A stretch of DNA of 64,000 nucleotides from Trogon surrucura (GCA_020746105.1 CM036619.1:71785635-71849634), one strand, 5' to 3'; shown: positions 1-12,400, numbered from the stretch's first letter. Made by a program: numbers and translations. Notes: generated by a model not told the origin, from the letters alone.

Positions 1-1829
1 GAATGTCAGTTATGGACAATGTGAAAAGCTTAGGGTTTATTACTAACATGTTGTTTTAGACAAATTTAACTTTGTATTTGGCTGTGGGTTTTTTTTTGTT
101 GTTTTCTTAATATACAGAACATTTCAACTTTATTGACAAGATGTTAGCACTAATAAAAGCAACTGAATTGATTTTCATGAAAATCAAAGTCTTTGATCAG
201 CCAAGTAGTGATCACATAGGTGAAGCTCTGTTTCTAGATGGCAGCAAATATTCAGAACAGCGTGTGGGATGCATGGGCAATCCGCAGCATGCAGGCAGTG
301 TTTGTGACCAAATGGGGACCAATATGGATTTTGCTTCTGCTATTGCTTTCTTGGCTACTTTCTTCATCCTTTTGCCTCTTTTGTTCCAAAACTGTTCTGA
401 ATAAGGAGTGAAAGGGTTTACCACCAGTTTCTTTTACTTCTTTTTTTTAAAAAAAAAAATTCTCCACTGTGTGTGAATCCTTTGACACACAAAGCCAATG
501 GTGATTGCACTGGAGTTGGGTGTCTGCTCTCAGCCTTTATTCTGGATTTATTATAGCATTTTCATCAGCTTTTGAGTTGCTTTCCATTTCACTGGTTTTG
601 ATGATCTTTAGTGAAATCCATTAGTTTAAAGTGGTGACTTTCTTAATGTCTTATACACCACCTATTATTTCACTTTCAGTTTATTGTAGCTTTTTTATAA
701 TGTAATAAGTTCTGCAGATATCTACTGATATAACTATAGAGAAAACTGTATTGCCTTTACAATCATGTCATCAAACTGAAGGTTATTTAGTCCCCCAAAA
801 CATCTTGATTTTTGTCATGTAATGGTGCACAAGTAAGACTACAGGGTGGTAAACAATCCGTTTCCAACTTCAGAATCTTGGAACTGTCTATTTGGTTTCA
901 GTTGCCTTATAATGCTGCTGCTCATGGACACTGTATTTTTGTTTATAGCACACTAACATGTCAGTTTGAAACACTGTAACATGAAGTATTGCAAACAAAA
1001 TTTTGCAAGTCCTGTTGAACTGCCTGGCTTTTAGAATGTGTTAATTGTGCATAAAATACCAGATAGCCAACATTTGAATAGAAAGAGAGCCGATTAATGG
1101 TTTCTCAAATTATCATTCTGAAAGAGGAATGTGTGTTAAATGTGCAACGGTATTTTTTCTCTTGTACCACATACAGGAACAAACAAGTTGGAGACTTTCA
1201 TTTATTTCTTTCCTGGCTGTATTGTCGTGATGTACGGTAGAAATAATTTTTGCCAGGAACACTTCCTGTGAGATTTAGTTTTGAAGTGGCTTTCCATTTC
1301 CCTAATTTGTTCGAGGTTGAATCCCAGAAGCACAATGTGTTTCCAAGAAGAGTCCATTCTCCCTCCTTTCAGTTGTGTAACAGTGACAGAGAGGGCACTG
1401 CTTATGCTCACATGAATTATTTAGCTGTTTCCCTCACTGACTTATGAAGGTATTATGCTTAATGCATAATTGGCAAAAACTCTTAGGCTCTAAGAGAGAA
1501 GCTGTTGAGGTGTGCAAGGTATTTACGCAGTTTTGATCTCAAGTCTTCTTGAGTCATTCTAGTAAAGAAATGTGAAATTGTCATTCTTCCTTCTCCACCA
1601 GGTTCCTTTGAATACATTAGTGCACAGTAGTTCAGCTCTTGAAGGGATAATTACCTTAAGCAGCAAATCCCACCTAAATTGAATTTGATCCATTTTTTTT
1701 TTTTCTGAATTGAGCTGCCTGATTATTGTTTTCCCTCAGGCATAAATCAAACCAATTCCTCTCCACCTGTGACACAGCAGAGTTTCTCAGATCTGAATAC
1801 CAACCAACCAGACAGAAAGGCCCACCTCT
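1..1829. other. Non-coding stretch, no gene recognised
   Basis: No exon, RNA gene or clear repeat was recognised. The stretch is AT-rich, with a T-run near 90-101 and a T8/A11 block at about 441-460. Short open frames overlap on both strands at 141-424, but they lack convincing splice sites or a family signature. A polypyrimidine tract lies near 1692-1706. The CR1 element begins near the right edge; its exact start is uncertain. Confidence 0.6.
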
Positions 1830-2174
1830 TGCAGCAGACAAGAACTGAGTGCTCTTTCTGGCTGGAACTGAGGAAAAAATGAGAGTGTTTGTCTTTCAAA
1901 AAAAGGGGCAGGCGGCTCAGAAGAACTACAAGAATGTTGTGATGTTATGCAGGGAGAAAAGTAGAAGGGGTAAAGCACAACTAGGACCTAGATTGGTTAC
2001 TTCTATAAAAGACAATAAAAATGTTTATATAAATATATTAACAAAAGGAGGGATAAGAAGAATCTCCATTCTTTATTGGATGCAGGGGGAAACATAATGA
2101 CAAAGAATGAGGAAAAGGCTGAGGTACTTAATGCCTTCTTTGTCTCAGTCTTCAATAGTAAGACCAGTTCTCTG

Positions 2175-2180
2175 AGTGCC
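2175..2180. repeat. Left target-site duplication of the LTR
   Basis: The six bases AGTGCC stand directly before the LTR and recur directly after it at 2651-2656. Removing the LTR and one copy restores continuous CR1 sequence, which supports a single clean insertion. Six-base duplications are usual for ERVK/alpharetrovirus-type integration. Confidence 0.85.
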
Positions 2181-2188
2181 TGTTGAGC

Positions 2189-2313
2189 GCGAAGAAACAA
2201 GACGACTACACATTCAATATGAATGTAAAAAAGGCGTCTACTTTAATGTGGCGAAGACATGAGACAAGCCACACATTCAGTATGAATGTACAAGGTGTCC
2301 AACTTAATCACAC
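2189..2313. repeat. Imperfect 62-bp tandem duplication inside the LTR, with twin palindromes
   Basis: Two adjacent units start GCGAAGA at 2189 and 2251 and share most bases. Each contains a perfect 7-bp inverted repeat with a 3-nt centre, ACATTCA/TGAATGT, at 2210-2226 and 2273-2289. The second unit is trimmed slightly at its end. Confidence 0.75.
2242..2247 (-). terminator. Poly-A signal of the solo LTR
   Basis: ATTAAA on the minus strand lies about 85 bp downstream of the TATA box and about 60 bp before the LTR end, the position expected for the R-region polyadenylation signal. Confidence 0.5.
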
Positions 2314-2322
2314 AGCAGCAAG

Positions 2323-2332
2323 CCTTTTTATA
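2323..2332 (-). promoter_or_regulatory. TATA box of the solo LTR
   Basis: The minus strand reads TATAAAAAGG, placed about two thirds of the way through the LTR as expected at the U3/R border. It fixes the LTR orientation together with the downstream ATTAAA. Whether it is active is unknown. Confidence 0.55.
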
Positions 2333-2650
2333 GAAAGCCAGATCATAACAACTTCTGTAATCAATCATATTACAATAAGCATGTAATCTAACATATAATC
2401 TGTATGATATTTGCTAATTGCTTTTACAATCCAAGTTCCTTCTGGATGGTCTCCATAATCACTAACAAGGTCCCTTGAGTCCTCATTAAGCATCAAGTCC
2501 CTTGTGTCTTCAGTAGACATCAACATATCTTCAAGGTTCCTCTTGGCAGTCTCTCAGTTTCCAATGTCCACGCAGCTGTGTTTTTCCATGTACCTTTCCA
2601 GCGATCAGGTCACGGACAGATCACTCTATTTTAGAGCTGCAAACCCCACA

Positions 2651-2656
2651 AGTGCC
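2651..2656. repeat. Right target-site duplication of the LTR
   Basis: The second copy of AGTGCC, immediately after the terminal CA of the LTR. CR1 sequence resumes here at the point where it stopped before 2175. Confidence 0.85.
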
Positions 2657-4199
2657 CTGCCCCCTGAGCTGGAAAACAGGAACAGAAAGCAGTGAAGACC
2701 CTGTAATCCAAGGGGAGATGGTTAGTGATGTGCTGCACTGCTTAGGCATACACAGGTCTATAGGGCCAGATGAGATCCACCCAAGGGTACTGAGGGAGCT
2801 GCTGGAAATGCTCACTAAACCACTTTCCATCATTTAGCAGCAGTCCTGGCTGACCAGGGACATCCCAATGGACTGGAGGTTAGCAATAGTGACACCCGTC
2901 TACAAGAAGGGCTGTAAGGAAGGATCTGAGGAACTACAGGCCTACCAGCCTGATCTCGGTGCCAGGGAAGATTGTGGAGCAGATCATCTTGAGTGCCATC
3001 ACATGGCACATACAGGACAACCAGGTGATCAGGCTCAGTCAGCATGGGTTTGTGAAAGGCAGATCCCGCTTGACTAACCTGACCTGCTATGACATGATGA
3101 CGTGCATGGTGGATGAGGGGAAGGCTGTAGATGTGGTCTACATGGACATTAGTAAAGCCATTGACAGTTTCCTACAGCATTCTTCTGGAGAAACTGGCTG
3201 CTCATGGCTTGGATGTGTCTACTCTTTGCTGGGTGAGAAACTGGCCAAAAGGTCAGACTGAGAGAGTGGTGGTGAATGGAGTTAAATCCAGTTGGTGGGC
3301 AGTCACAAGTTGTGTTCCCTAGTGCTCAGTATTGGGTCAATTCTGTTTAATATCTGTATCAATGATCAGTACAAGGGGATTGAGTGCACAGTCAGTAAGT
3401 TTGCAGATGACACCAAGCTGGTTCGGAATGTTGATTTGCTTGAGTGCAGGCAGGTTCTTGAGAGAGAACTCAATGCAATGCTACAGGATTGGGGAAGAGT
3501 GGCTGGAGAGCTGCCTGGCAAAAAACGACCTGGGGGTGTTGTTTGACAGCTGGCTGAACACGAGCCAGCAGTGTGCCCAGGTGGCCAAGAAGGCCAATAA
3601 TATCCTGGCCTGGATCAGAAATAGTGTGGCCAGCAGGACCAGGGAACTGATCATGCCTCTGTACTTGGCAATGGTGGGGCTGCACCTCAAATACTATGTT
3701 CAGGTTTGGGCCCCTCACTCCAAAAAAGACATTGAGGTGCCTGAGTGTGTCCAAAGAAGGGCAATGAAGCTGGTGAAGGGTTTAGAGCACAAGTTTTATG
3801 ATGAGTGACTAAGGGAACTGGGATTGTTTGGTCTGGAGAAGGCTGAGGGGAGACCTTATGGCTCCCTGCAACTACCTGAAAGGAGGTTGTAGTGAGGTGG
3901 GGATCGGTCTCTTCTCCCATGTAAGACATGATAGGGCAAGAGGAAATGGCCTCAAGTTGCACCAGGAGAGATTTAGGTTGGATATTAGGAAAAATTTCTT
4001 CAGTGAAAGGGTTGTCAAACGCTGGAGCAGGCTCCTTAGGGAAGTGGTTGATTCGCCATCCCTGGAGGTATTCAAAAGCCATGTAGATGTGGTGCTTAGG
4101 GACATGGTTTAGTGGTGGACCTGTTGTCGCTAGGCTAGCGGTTGGACTTAATGATCTTAAAGGTTGTTTCCATCTCAAAGTTCTATGATTTTATGATTC

Positions 4200-7100
4200 A
4201 TTTGTTAGCATTTACTGTGTTTGATGAATCAGAGGATCACACGTGGGTTTGGCAAGCCAAACCCAAGCCACCAGTTGCACATCATTTTGGATCTTAAGCT
4301 GTGCATGCCGAGGCTGGTATGTTTCCTAGGCTGTGCCCTTGTGCTAGAGAGGTAACAGCAGCAATCTTCTGGCTTTTATGCAAGTTCACTGCTGTTTGCT
4401 GGCAAGTTGCCAGTGTGGGTCCATCAGTTTAAGTGGGTTGCCAATAACAGCACCCTTGTTAGGATACATGGTGAATTGGTTTATTCTAGTCATTAATCTG
4501 CATAATTAGGGTGGAAATGAGAGTAATAAATATACCTAAGTGTTTGGAAATGGCTTTCTTCCTGAAGATTTTTCAGAGAGTGAAAATTAGGATTAATTCT
4601 AGAGGAGAATGGATTTTAAAAGCTCTGTTACAATTGACCTTAAAGCCACCATTCTTTTCATTTACTGAGAAACATTTGGTAAAATTTAATTGAAAAGATC
4701 ACTGAAACCTGACCTACGTTATAACAAAAATGATACTGCCTTTTGTTCATGATTTCTCGTCGTTTATATAGATGTGCTAAAATTAGGACAAAGTCTGTCA
4801 CTTCTGTCATGGACAGTGGTGAAGTCCAAGAGCCAAAATTTGTGTGAAGGATGTGTATCAGTATTAACTGTTCCTCTTTTTTCCATTTTATGTTTTCTTA
4901 TTTGTCTAAAAAACTCAGAATGGCATGCTGATTTAGAGGTACAAAGCACGCACAATAGAATCCCTTTTCTGTTAGGACAAAATTGTAGGAAGCCTTACTT
5001 AGGCAGTTTGATATTTTTAAATGCTTTGCTATGTCTTTTTTGATCAGATCAAATAAGACATCAGGATTAGCCTTTGAGTGACTCAATTGCGAAAGCTTGT
5101 TCATCATACAGCAATTCAAATTAAGTGTAATCCTCTTGATGTTTGTAATCTCTTTTTATTGTTTGGATCCCCACTAAACTGCATCCTATGCATCATTTAC
5201 TTCTTTCGCGGATATTGAAGACCTGTTCCCTTGAGTGTTCCTCACGTAAAAAGTTTTCCTGCAGTGAGAAATTTCTTAAAAGGTATTCGACATAAAACGT
5301 AATTTAAAATTTAAATCTGTATCCGCTATAACTCCATTAAAACTCAGTCTGGTTGTTTATTTTGGTACTTTTGGGTACTTAGAGTTGTAGGGAAATATCT
5401 TAAAGTCAATTTGTCTCCTCTCATGGCAAAATAAAGGCTGGAGTGTGCTGTTGCCATACTGATGAACTAAGAATAGCTGAAAACTAGATCTATTTTCCAA
5501 CTTCATAACCAAAACCCAGAACTGTACTGGGAGAGCAAGCAAGGTTTGGCTGTTGGCTTGTTCTGTTTGAGCAGGATGTCCCCTCACTGCAGCATGTTTC
5601 TTTCATTGCCCGAGCAGGTTCTTTCCCAATTTCATCCCCCTAGCAGTATTTTTAAAGCTTTAACTCTAGGTCTGTAATATTACAGGCAGCAGCAGCTACT
5701 GCTGAAACAACCAGGAGTTCTTTCTGTGCAACTGCTTTAAGCTTGTTGACTGCAGGAAGCAATGACTGCAGGCCAGCCTTCGGACCCTCACTGCTGAGTC
5801 TCCCAAGCTCCACCCCGCAGGGATTTTGCTCTGCAGCCATTTCACTGGAAACAGAGAGAAATCAGGAAGTTTTGTTAAAGCTGACATGATGCCCTTGGCT
5901 TGGAATTTCATGTATGAGTCATAGAATGTTTGGTGTGCAAGAGTTCACACACACGCTTTAGTGGCTTCCTACCATTAACCCCTTGGTTACTGGTGTTAGT
6001 TACAGCCCAATACTCATTCTGTTAAGAGCAGTATCATCTCTGCTTTTCAAAGAGTTGATGCTTCTTTCCTTTATGGATTTTTTTTTTTCCCTAGCTTTTT
6101 AGCATTTACATTTTTGACATGTAGATTGTGTATGTATTATCTGCATATATATATACACACATGTGCAGATATGCACATACATGCAAATATGGATGTATCT
6201 ATATGTGCAAACATACACCAAGCGCACCCTCGTGGTGTTTGTTCACAGGAATTTGAGTCTTGGTTACCAGATGCCTTACCTTTGGAGGAAACAGTAATTT
6301 ATAGTAGCATGTAATTTGTAAAGGTATTTCACTGATTGCACTATACTCAAATGTTTTCAGACTAAACAATAAGAGCTCTTTAACAATGAACACCACCAGT
6401 TAAAGACAGGAAATGAAAAAGATGGCAGAAGGCACTTGAAAATTTTGCAGTGTTATGTGAAGAGGTTGCTAGTTGGTAATTACACTAGAGTCTGGACAGG
6501 TCAGCTAGTTGCACTCCCAAGTTTGGGGAAATGGCAGTGAACTCTTCTGTGCCATTTTTGAGGTTACAGAAAAGCACTTACAATGTAAATTTTTCCTGGG
6601 AGTATATTATTAAATTATTCATATACTTTCAGTTTTGCTTAATGGACCTGCGGAAGTGCAGTACTCCCAAGCTTAAATGTTTGGTTTGCTATTCTCCCAG
6701 ATGGACAGTATATGCATACAAATTAATCTCTTATTAAGTCCTAGTACAAACTCTCCTGGAGTCTGGGTAGACATACCTAAACTAGTTACACTTGAAAAAT
6801 CTTGGAAAAGATTTGCAGAATGCTGAAGGAGAGTGGTTGGTTATTCAGTGGCTGACAACCTTAACTAAAGAAGTGCCAATGAGAGAGCTGGCCAGAGCCT
6901 TGCCTGGGGCTCATCGGTTGTCTCTAGAACCACCAAGGGCTCAGCTGGGGGAAGCAGGTGCTTGTTGTAAGCAACCCTGGGAAAGGAGGGGAAGCCCGAG
7001 GAGCCCTTGGGATGAGGGCAGGTGAATGAGGAGAGGGGCTCAGTATCCCAGCCTGCCTGGGCAGGGGCAGGACTCGACTCTGAAAGGCTGAAAGGATAAT

Positions 7101-9352
7101 TGAAGGGAAGGCATGATGGAAGTCCTTCTGCTTGGTTGAGGGAGGACACTGCAAGTAGAGGTGTTACAGTTCTGCAAATAAACTCTTCAGTCGGACTTCC
7201 TTATTATTTGTGAGACCGAAGTCTTAATCGATGTGGTTTCAGGCACTCCTGCCCTGTAGTGCTGTGGATCAGGAGGTACAGAATGGGCAAAACACTCCAC
7301 AGACTCTTTGTTTACCCAGTAAGTAATCTTGATGATCTGTGCACCAGAAGTGATAAATGGTCTCCTTCTGCTGCAGTTCCCTGTGATTTAAGGTGCCTTA
7401 TATCCCACTTGCCACTTCACTGCTGCCACCAATTGTTATGCAAGCTGGCATACGCTCCGGAAGAAGCTAATGAACTGAGAGCTGTTTGTGTCCAACTATT
7501 TCACAGACCTTGACTGTGCTTGAGAAGAGGTAGTCATACCGTGGGACTTGGCACTAGGCTTACACAAGTGTGCTGTTCTGTCCGGTTTCAGAAGCAGCAA
7601 TAGGAGCATCAGAAATGTGCTCAGCAGGTATAGTGAGGGACCAGCCTGGAATGTCAGGCTAAGATGTTTAGCATGCTGGTTCTATTTCCAGCTGCTGAAG
7701 AACAAGAAGGTATTACTGGAAATAAGTTATCCTAACAAAATTTTTCCCTTCTTGTATGTTTAAGCTCTGATTCTTCAATCTCTGAACTTTGGTACTGTAA
7801 CATGTAGCCTGTCCTCTAACATGCTTTTTCTTCCCTCAGATTTCCCATGAAGGAGGCACAGCCTTTTTAAAAGAGTATATATTTTCATGACTGCTGTCAA
7901 ATCATGATATTAATATTTGTGCAAACAAAACATGGATAGGAGGGATGCGTGTAATACATGAATAGTAACCTTACCAGTTGGCATTGCTAAGTTTTCTGTA
8001 TAGCATGATGTCCTGTTTGGGACTCTGAGCCTGAAGAAAAATGTGGAGGATCCAGAGCATAACCAGCAAGGGAGGCTTGACAGATTTTGCTCTCGGGAGC
8101 AAACCTGGTCAAGAGAAGACTGAAATACAGAAAAGATAATGAGAAGAAGAACAGCCTGTTCTCTATGACTTTGACGGGCAGGGCAAGAAATAACGGGACC
8201 ACATTGTAGGGTAAGAGATTTCTGTAGGCTTAGGTGAGAAAAATGGCCAGAAAGATAGCTCAGTGCTGGATTAGGTTGCATAGGAAAGCTGTGAGTGCCT
8301 CATTGGAAACTGGCAAGAACAGGTGAGACTAATCTGTTATAAATGGTTTGTGTCTAGCCGGTCTTCCCAGTGGCAGGGGGATAGGCTTGGGCAAGCTTAC
8401 AGAACTTTTTTTGTGATCCTCTGAATATTCAAGTCCTGTGTTGTTCTAACGTCTACTGGGAGCAAAGCAGCTGACAAGCTGCCAGACCAGTAAAAGCAAA
8501 GTAGGTTAGAGGATTGATGCATTCACAGCCTGTGGGAGAGATGGGAGCAGGGAGCTCTGATATTGCCGCTGCACAGTGTTGCGCACCCTTTGTTCTTGTG
8601 ATTCATGGTACCATGCTGATATTACATCTGGGGCAGCTGCTCAGCAGCCCATCAACACAGAGAGAGAAGGATAGGAAGGGCAATGAGAAGAAGCGAATAA
8701 ACTGTCATTTATCCTCTGCTGCTTCCTCTGTAACCCCAGGCAAATAGACACCACAAGCAAAGCCGATCATTATAATATTTACCAACTTTGCAGAGCATGT
8801 CCCCAGTTGGAATAGTTCCCTCTCAGGAATAGACTATAATATTTAAAAATAATAATAATTAAAAAAATCAATGAAATAACCCACTGACTCCATTACTTTG
8901 CTACTGGAAGCCTCTATAATTTATATTATTCAGATGAATTTCTCTTATGTTCCTCCATGAACTGGCATTTGTCAGACTTTGCAAAATTTCATAATCCATG
9001 TGCTTTTCCCACAGCTCTTTTCTATTTAGCCCATCTGAAAAACTTCTCTGGAAGTTATCTTTTGATGGGTGTAGAGGAGGAGTCACACAGAAATGAAAGT
9101 TAATGACACATTAGAAAAGCTGCTCATTTAAAGCTTGTTTGTGTACAAAAGTGGATGTCAGAGTTGTTTAATCAATGAAGGTGTACTAGTGTTGAAGAAA
9201 TTCTGAGTGCACCAGCTGGAATGTGGATCTGAGTAAATTGGTAGTTTGCTTATCTGGTGCTAATAGTGGGGATCAGTGAAAAATAACAGAGCTCTTGGGA
9301 AATTTTCCTGGAATTTTTCAGAAAATTTTAACCGATTTTCAATCAGGAAAAA
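4200..9352. other. Unique non-coding stretch, no gene recognised
   Basis: No family signature or convincing gene was found in about 5.1 kb. Notable local items are a perfect 22-bp palindrome (4244-4265), a short minus-strand open frame behind an acceptor-like site (5652-5850), a degenerate CATA/TGCA-rich tract (6119-6222) and an acceptor/donor pair at 7243-7318. An AT-rich run lies at about 8836-8872. The many 60-120-codon frames overlap each other and show no recognised domain. Confidence 0.55.
6119..6222. repeat. Degenerate AT/CA-rich simple repeat
   Basis: Irregular runs of TATATA, CACACATG and ATGCACATACATGCA-like units form a low-complexity tract of about 100 bp. It includes an octamer ATGCAAAT at 6181-6188, which could be chance in this composition. 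Confidence 0.6.
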
Positions 9353-9437
9353 TATCATAGAATCATAAAGCAATTTGGATTGGAAGGGAGGTTAAATATA
9401 ATCTAGGTCCAATCCCCTTGCTGTGGGAAGACATATC
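9353..9437 (-). mobile_element. CR1 3' tip
   Basis: ATCATAGAATCATAAAG followed by TTGGATTGGAAGGGAGG...TCTAGGTCCAATCCCC is the reverse complement of a CR1 3' end. Only the last 85 bp or so remain, with no coding part. The copy was extremely 5'-truncated at insertion or has eroded. Confidence 0.75.
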
Positions 9438-12400
9438 TAAAGAAAGTCTTGTCTTTTGAAGAGAAAGAAATGAAAATGAAAGTAGTTAGGACAAAAACAA
9501 TCTTTGTGCTGGAAAAGCTGTTATGATACCTCCTTATTAGCTGGGGTTTCTTATGATTATATTAGCCACTGAGTAGACTTCCTGGTGGGGCTAAGTATCC
9601 CACGGTGTAGAACAGACCTGCAGCTTGATTTTCTGTTTTCCGTGCTAACTCATGGAGCAGGTGGATGTGGGAACATCCACTGCATCTCCTCCTAAAATCT
9701 TTATGTAGTACAACGTGCATTCAAAGAGCAGCAAAAGACTTAACTACAGTAAATTACTGTACTTACATAGGTGTTCCCTATATAAGAGAGAGATAGTTTA
9801 TTCACATAGTATTACAGGTATGTAATTTTGCATTCAGGATTTCTGTGAATGTAAACTCTTGGTGTCGGTATGTCACATGCCCCTGTGTATGTTTCACCTG
9901 CAGAGGTTATGCTGAGAGACTGCATAGGAAATCTTGCACTAGTTTGTCAGCTAGAATAGTGACAGTGGGAGGAATGCTTTGTAACAGGCAGGAAGGATGG
10001 AGGATCATCATCATCAGTAGTCCTCTGCGTATGCATGTGCACAACATAGCTCTCTTGAGCGGACTGGAAAAGTCCTGAGGTGCTCTTCAGAAACCAAGTG
10101 ATGGCTTTTCAGTTCAGCCAGTTGTTTCCAGCAGATGCAACTGCAAGGCTGAGTGTTGAAAACATGGTTGTTCCAGTCTGTGTGGCTGACAGATGTTGTG
10201 GAATGGGTTGTTAAGGTTATTCTTTGGGGAGCAACTGAAGATGTGTTAGAGCCTGGATAAAATATTCAACCAGATTCTCATGACAGGATGTAATAATGCA
10301 ATATAAATGCAGGCAAAAACCTCTACAACAAACTGGAATTACATTGGCTGTCTTATGTCTGCTGTATTGTGAATCATGGTAGTTGCATGTTTTGTTTCCA
10401 GATCTAATGCTTTTGAACTTGTACAGACATGTAGCAAAAATTTTAACAGTTAAGAAGTGGTGAATTCACATTTAAATGCATTTGGTTTTGGAATCTGAGA
10501 ATAATTGAAGCAGTAGGAAAAATACTTTTAGAACTCTTGTATGCAAGACTTCTTTTTTATTTTCAGACTATGTAAATTCTTTAACTTTAATCAGGCGAAA
10601 GAAATGCTTGAGGCTTTGAGTCACGTGTGATGTTTTTCAAAATGTAAAGATGATTTGCTTTCCTTACGGCTTTACTTATCATTTAAAGAAAGCTGCAGGA
10701 TTGCACTAAGTTGTGAGGTTTCTTGTCCCTGAGTTTTATTTCCAAGGTTACAGGTTCCACTTTCAGAAGTAGGAAGAGGCTAAAGTTCAGAATAACATCA
10801 CAGAGCAGCTGAAGGTCAAGGAAAAGAAATAAGTGGCATGACAAGATGGTCCTGTATGTATATCATGTGTGTATATATATATGAGAAAAATAATTTTTAA
10901 TTTATATAATGCTCAGAACCACCTATTTTTTTCCTATCTAAATCTGGGACTATTAGAGGATACCTACTACTGGACTACAAAACTGTTTTGTAAGCAACAT
11001 GTGGCATCAAATCATGTCCGGCTTACGAAAACTCAAGTAATGCTTATAGCTCTCTCCTGCTGACCTCATAGGTAGTGCCACCTGGCACTCCTGCCTGAGG
11101 AGAATACAAAATGAGGTCTGAAGGAAATATTCTTTAATTATTCTTACTTATTAATAGCAAAAAATTAAAAAGAATAGTTAACAGAGAACAAATTATTTCC
11201 TTTTATGTGTTGTTCCTTAGTATCTAGAATGCTTTTACTTGAAATGAGAATTGACAACGGGCTGACAAGAGAGTGAAAATTCTTTTGACTCCTTTTATTC
11301 TTTTCTGTCTATCTCTTAAAAGCTCTTCTAGATCTGCTTTGACTCCTAATCCCTGCTTCTGGGCAAAGCCTCGTATACAGGACATTCATTCTGTTTTATC
11401 TAGTAAGCTACAGTAAATCAATGGAAGGCCTCATCATTAATAAGATGTAGCATTCATAGTTACAAGAAATACATCAAATCTGTTTAGGTCACCTCTGAAT
11501 GTCACTGAGTGTTAGAAATTGTGAGATAGAGGAGGAGAAAGTTACACACTCATGCATTTGTCTTAATTTCTAAGGCACAGAAAAAAGTTGTGATCTCTTC
11601 TAAAAATGTGGAAACATTACCTGTACATCAGGTTTAAATGTTTATCTGTCTTAATCTGAGCATATTAGGTTGTGTATGTATGCATGTAATGACTTTGCTG
11701 AAGGAACAGTGAAGAAAAACAAAGAGATTATTCGTGTGGAGAAAGCCTGCAGGCAGCTCTTTACCATGTATTGTTGTGAGCGTCTTTGCACTCTTGGTGT
11801 GTGGTTGCTTTAGTTAAGACGGTAAGGGTGAGTATCCTTTGAGGTAAGTCTAAATCTTGTAGAATACTATAATACAGTGCTTCCTGAGTAGATTTATATA
11901 TTCATGCAGCTCATCACAGTCCTCTGCAGAGATAACACATGAGGTCTTCAAAGCAATTTGATGTTGTAAGCATAGCATTACTCTGAGTTAAACTTTGCCT
12001 CTTGACAAAGTTAATTGGCTTAGACAAAACATCATCCTGATGAGATATCATGGTCTTTGGTGCCTGAGCAAAGCTGGTTGCTGTTAAGGCTAGTATTCTA
12101 GCGTAGTGCAGTTAATACAGGACCACCATCTATGGACATTTATATTTAGCATTCTCTGGTTCTCAGCTGAATAAATACACCTTAATGCTGAAATGAAAAG
12201 GCTGTGGCTTTCTTGTCAAATTGGTGTTTGGTTTTATACCCACCAGTGTTTCCTAAAAATACCTGGTTTTCTTGCTCACCCTGGCTCCAAAGTCCAAGGC
12301 AAAAAAGGTCTGGCTGAACCTCCTGAATATATGGAGGAGCTCTGTAGGCTAAAGGATATTTACCTGTATCTATAGATCTGTTTAAATGTGCAGAATCCAT

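Larger units (their letters stand above)
2181..2650 (-). mobile_element. Solo LTR of an endogenous retrovirus (class II-like), inserted in CR1
   Basis: A 470-bp block begins TGTTGAGC and ends CCCCACA on the + strand, so it has the TG...CA termini of an LTR, and it is flanked by the 6-bp duplication AGTGCC. The minus orientation is inferred from a TATA box (TATAAAAAGG on the minus strand, + positions 2323-2332) followed about 85 bp downstream by the poly-A signal ATTAAA (2242-2247). That makes 2650-2333 the U3 part and about 2320-2181 the R/U5 part. The R/U5 part is an imperfect tandem duplication of about 62 bp (2189-2250 and 2251-2313). Each unit carries a perfect inverted repeat. No gag, pol or env sequence is present, so this is a solo LTR left by recombination. 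The family was not identified by name. Confidence 0.85.
1830..4199 (+). mobile_element. CR1 LINE, 5'-truncated, coding region decayed, split by an LTR
   Basis: A non-LTR retrotransposon of the avian CR1 family. In an intact copy the second ORF encodes an endonuclease/reverse transcriptase. The readable part starts in the linker before the RT (KGQA..YK.VV..CREK, about 1900-1965). It continues with KAEVLNAFF..VFN (about 2118-2160), jumps over the LTR, and resumes with GPDEIHPRVLREL (about 2765-2800), FVKGRS (about 3050), DVVYMDISKAID (about 3130-3165) and the catalytic FADDTKL at 3400-3420. The C-terminal part runs to about 4112, followed by the 3' untranslated tip ending in an ATTCTATGAT-like repeat near 4199. 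Breaks include an in-frame TAG at 3320-3322, where SGVPQG should read on, and several frameshifts. It is a dead copy of about 1.9 kb without the LTR. The left edge is uncertain by some tens of bases. Confidence 0.93.

Noticed and set aside
441-460. T8/A11 palindrome
   Set aside because: A simple low-complexity T/A junction with no evidence of structure beyond homopolymers.
3687-4178. 163-codon minus-strand open frame
   Set aside because: It is the antisense of the CR1 C-terminal coding region and 3' tip; the sense reading explains the sequence fully.
11814-11843. Micro-exon between GTTGCTTTAG and GAG|GTAAGTC
   Set aside because: Thirty bases with stops in all frames; the acceptor is weak and a chance donor match is sufficient explanation.
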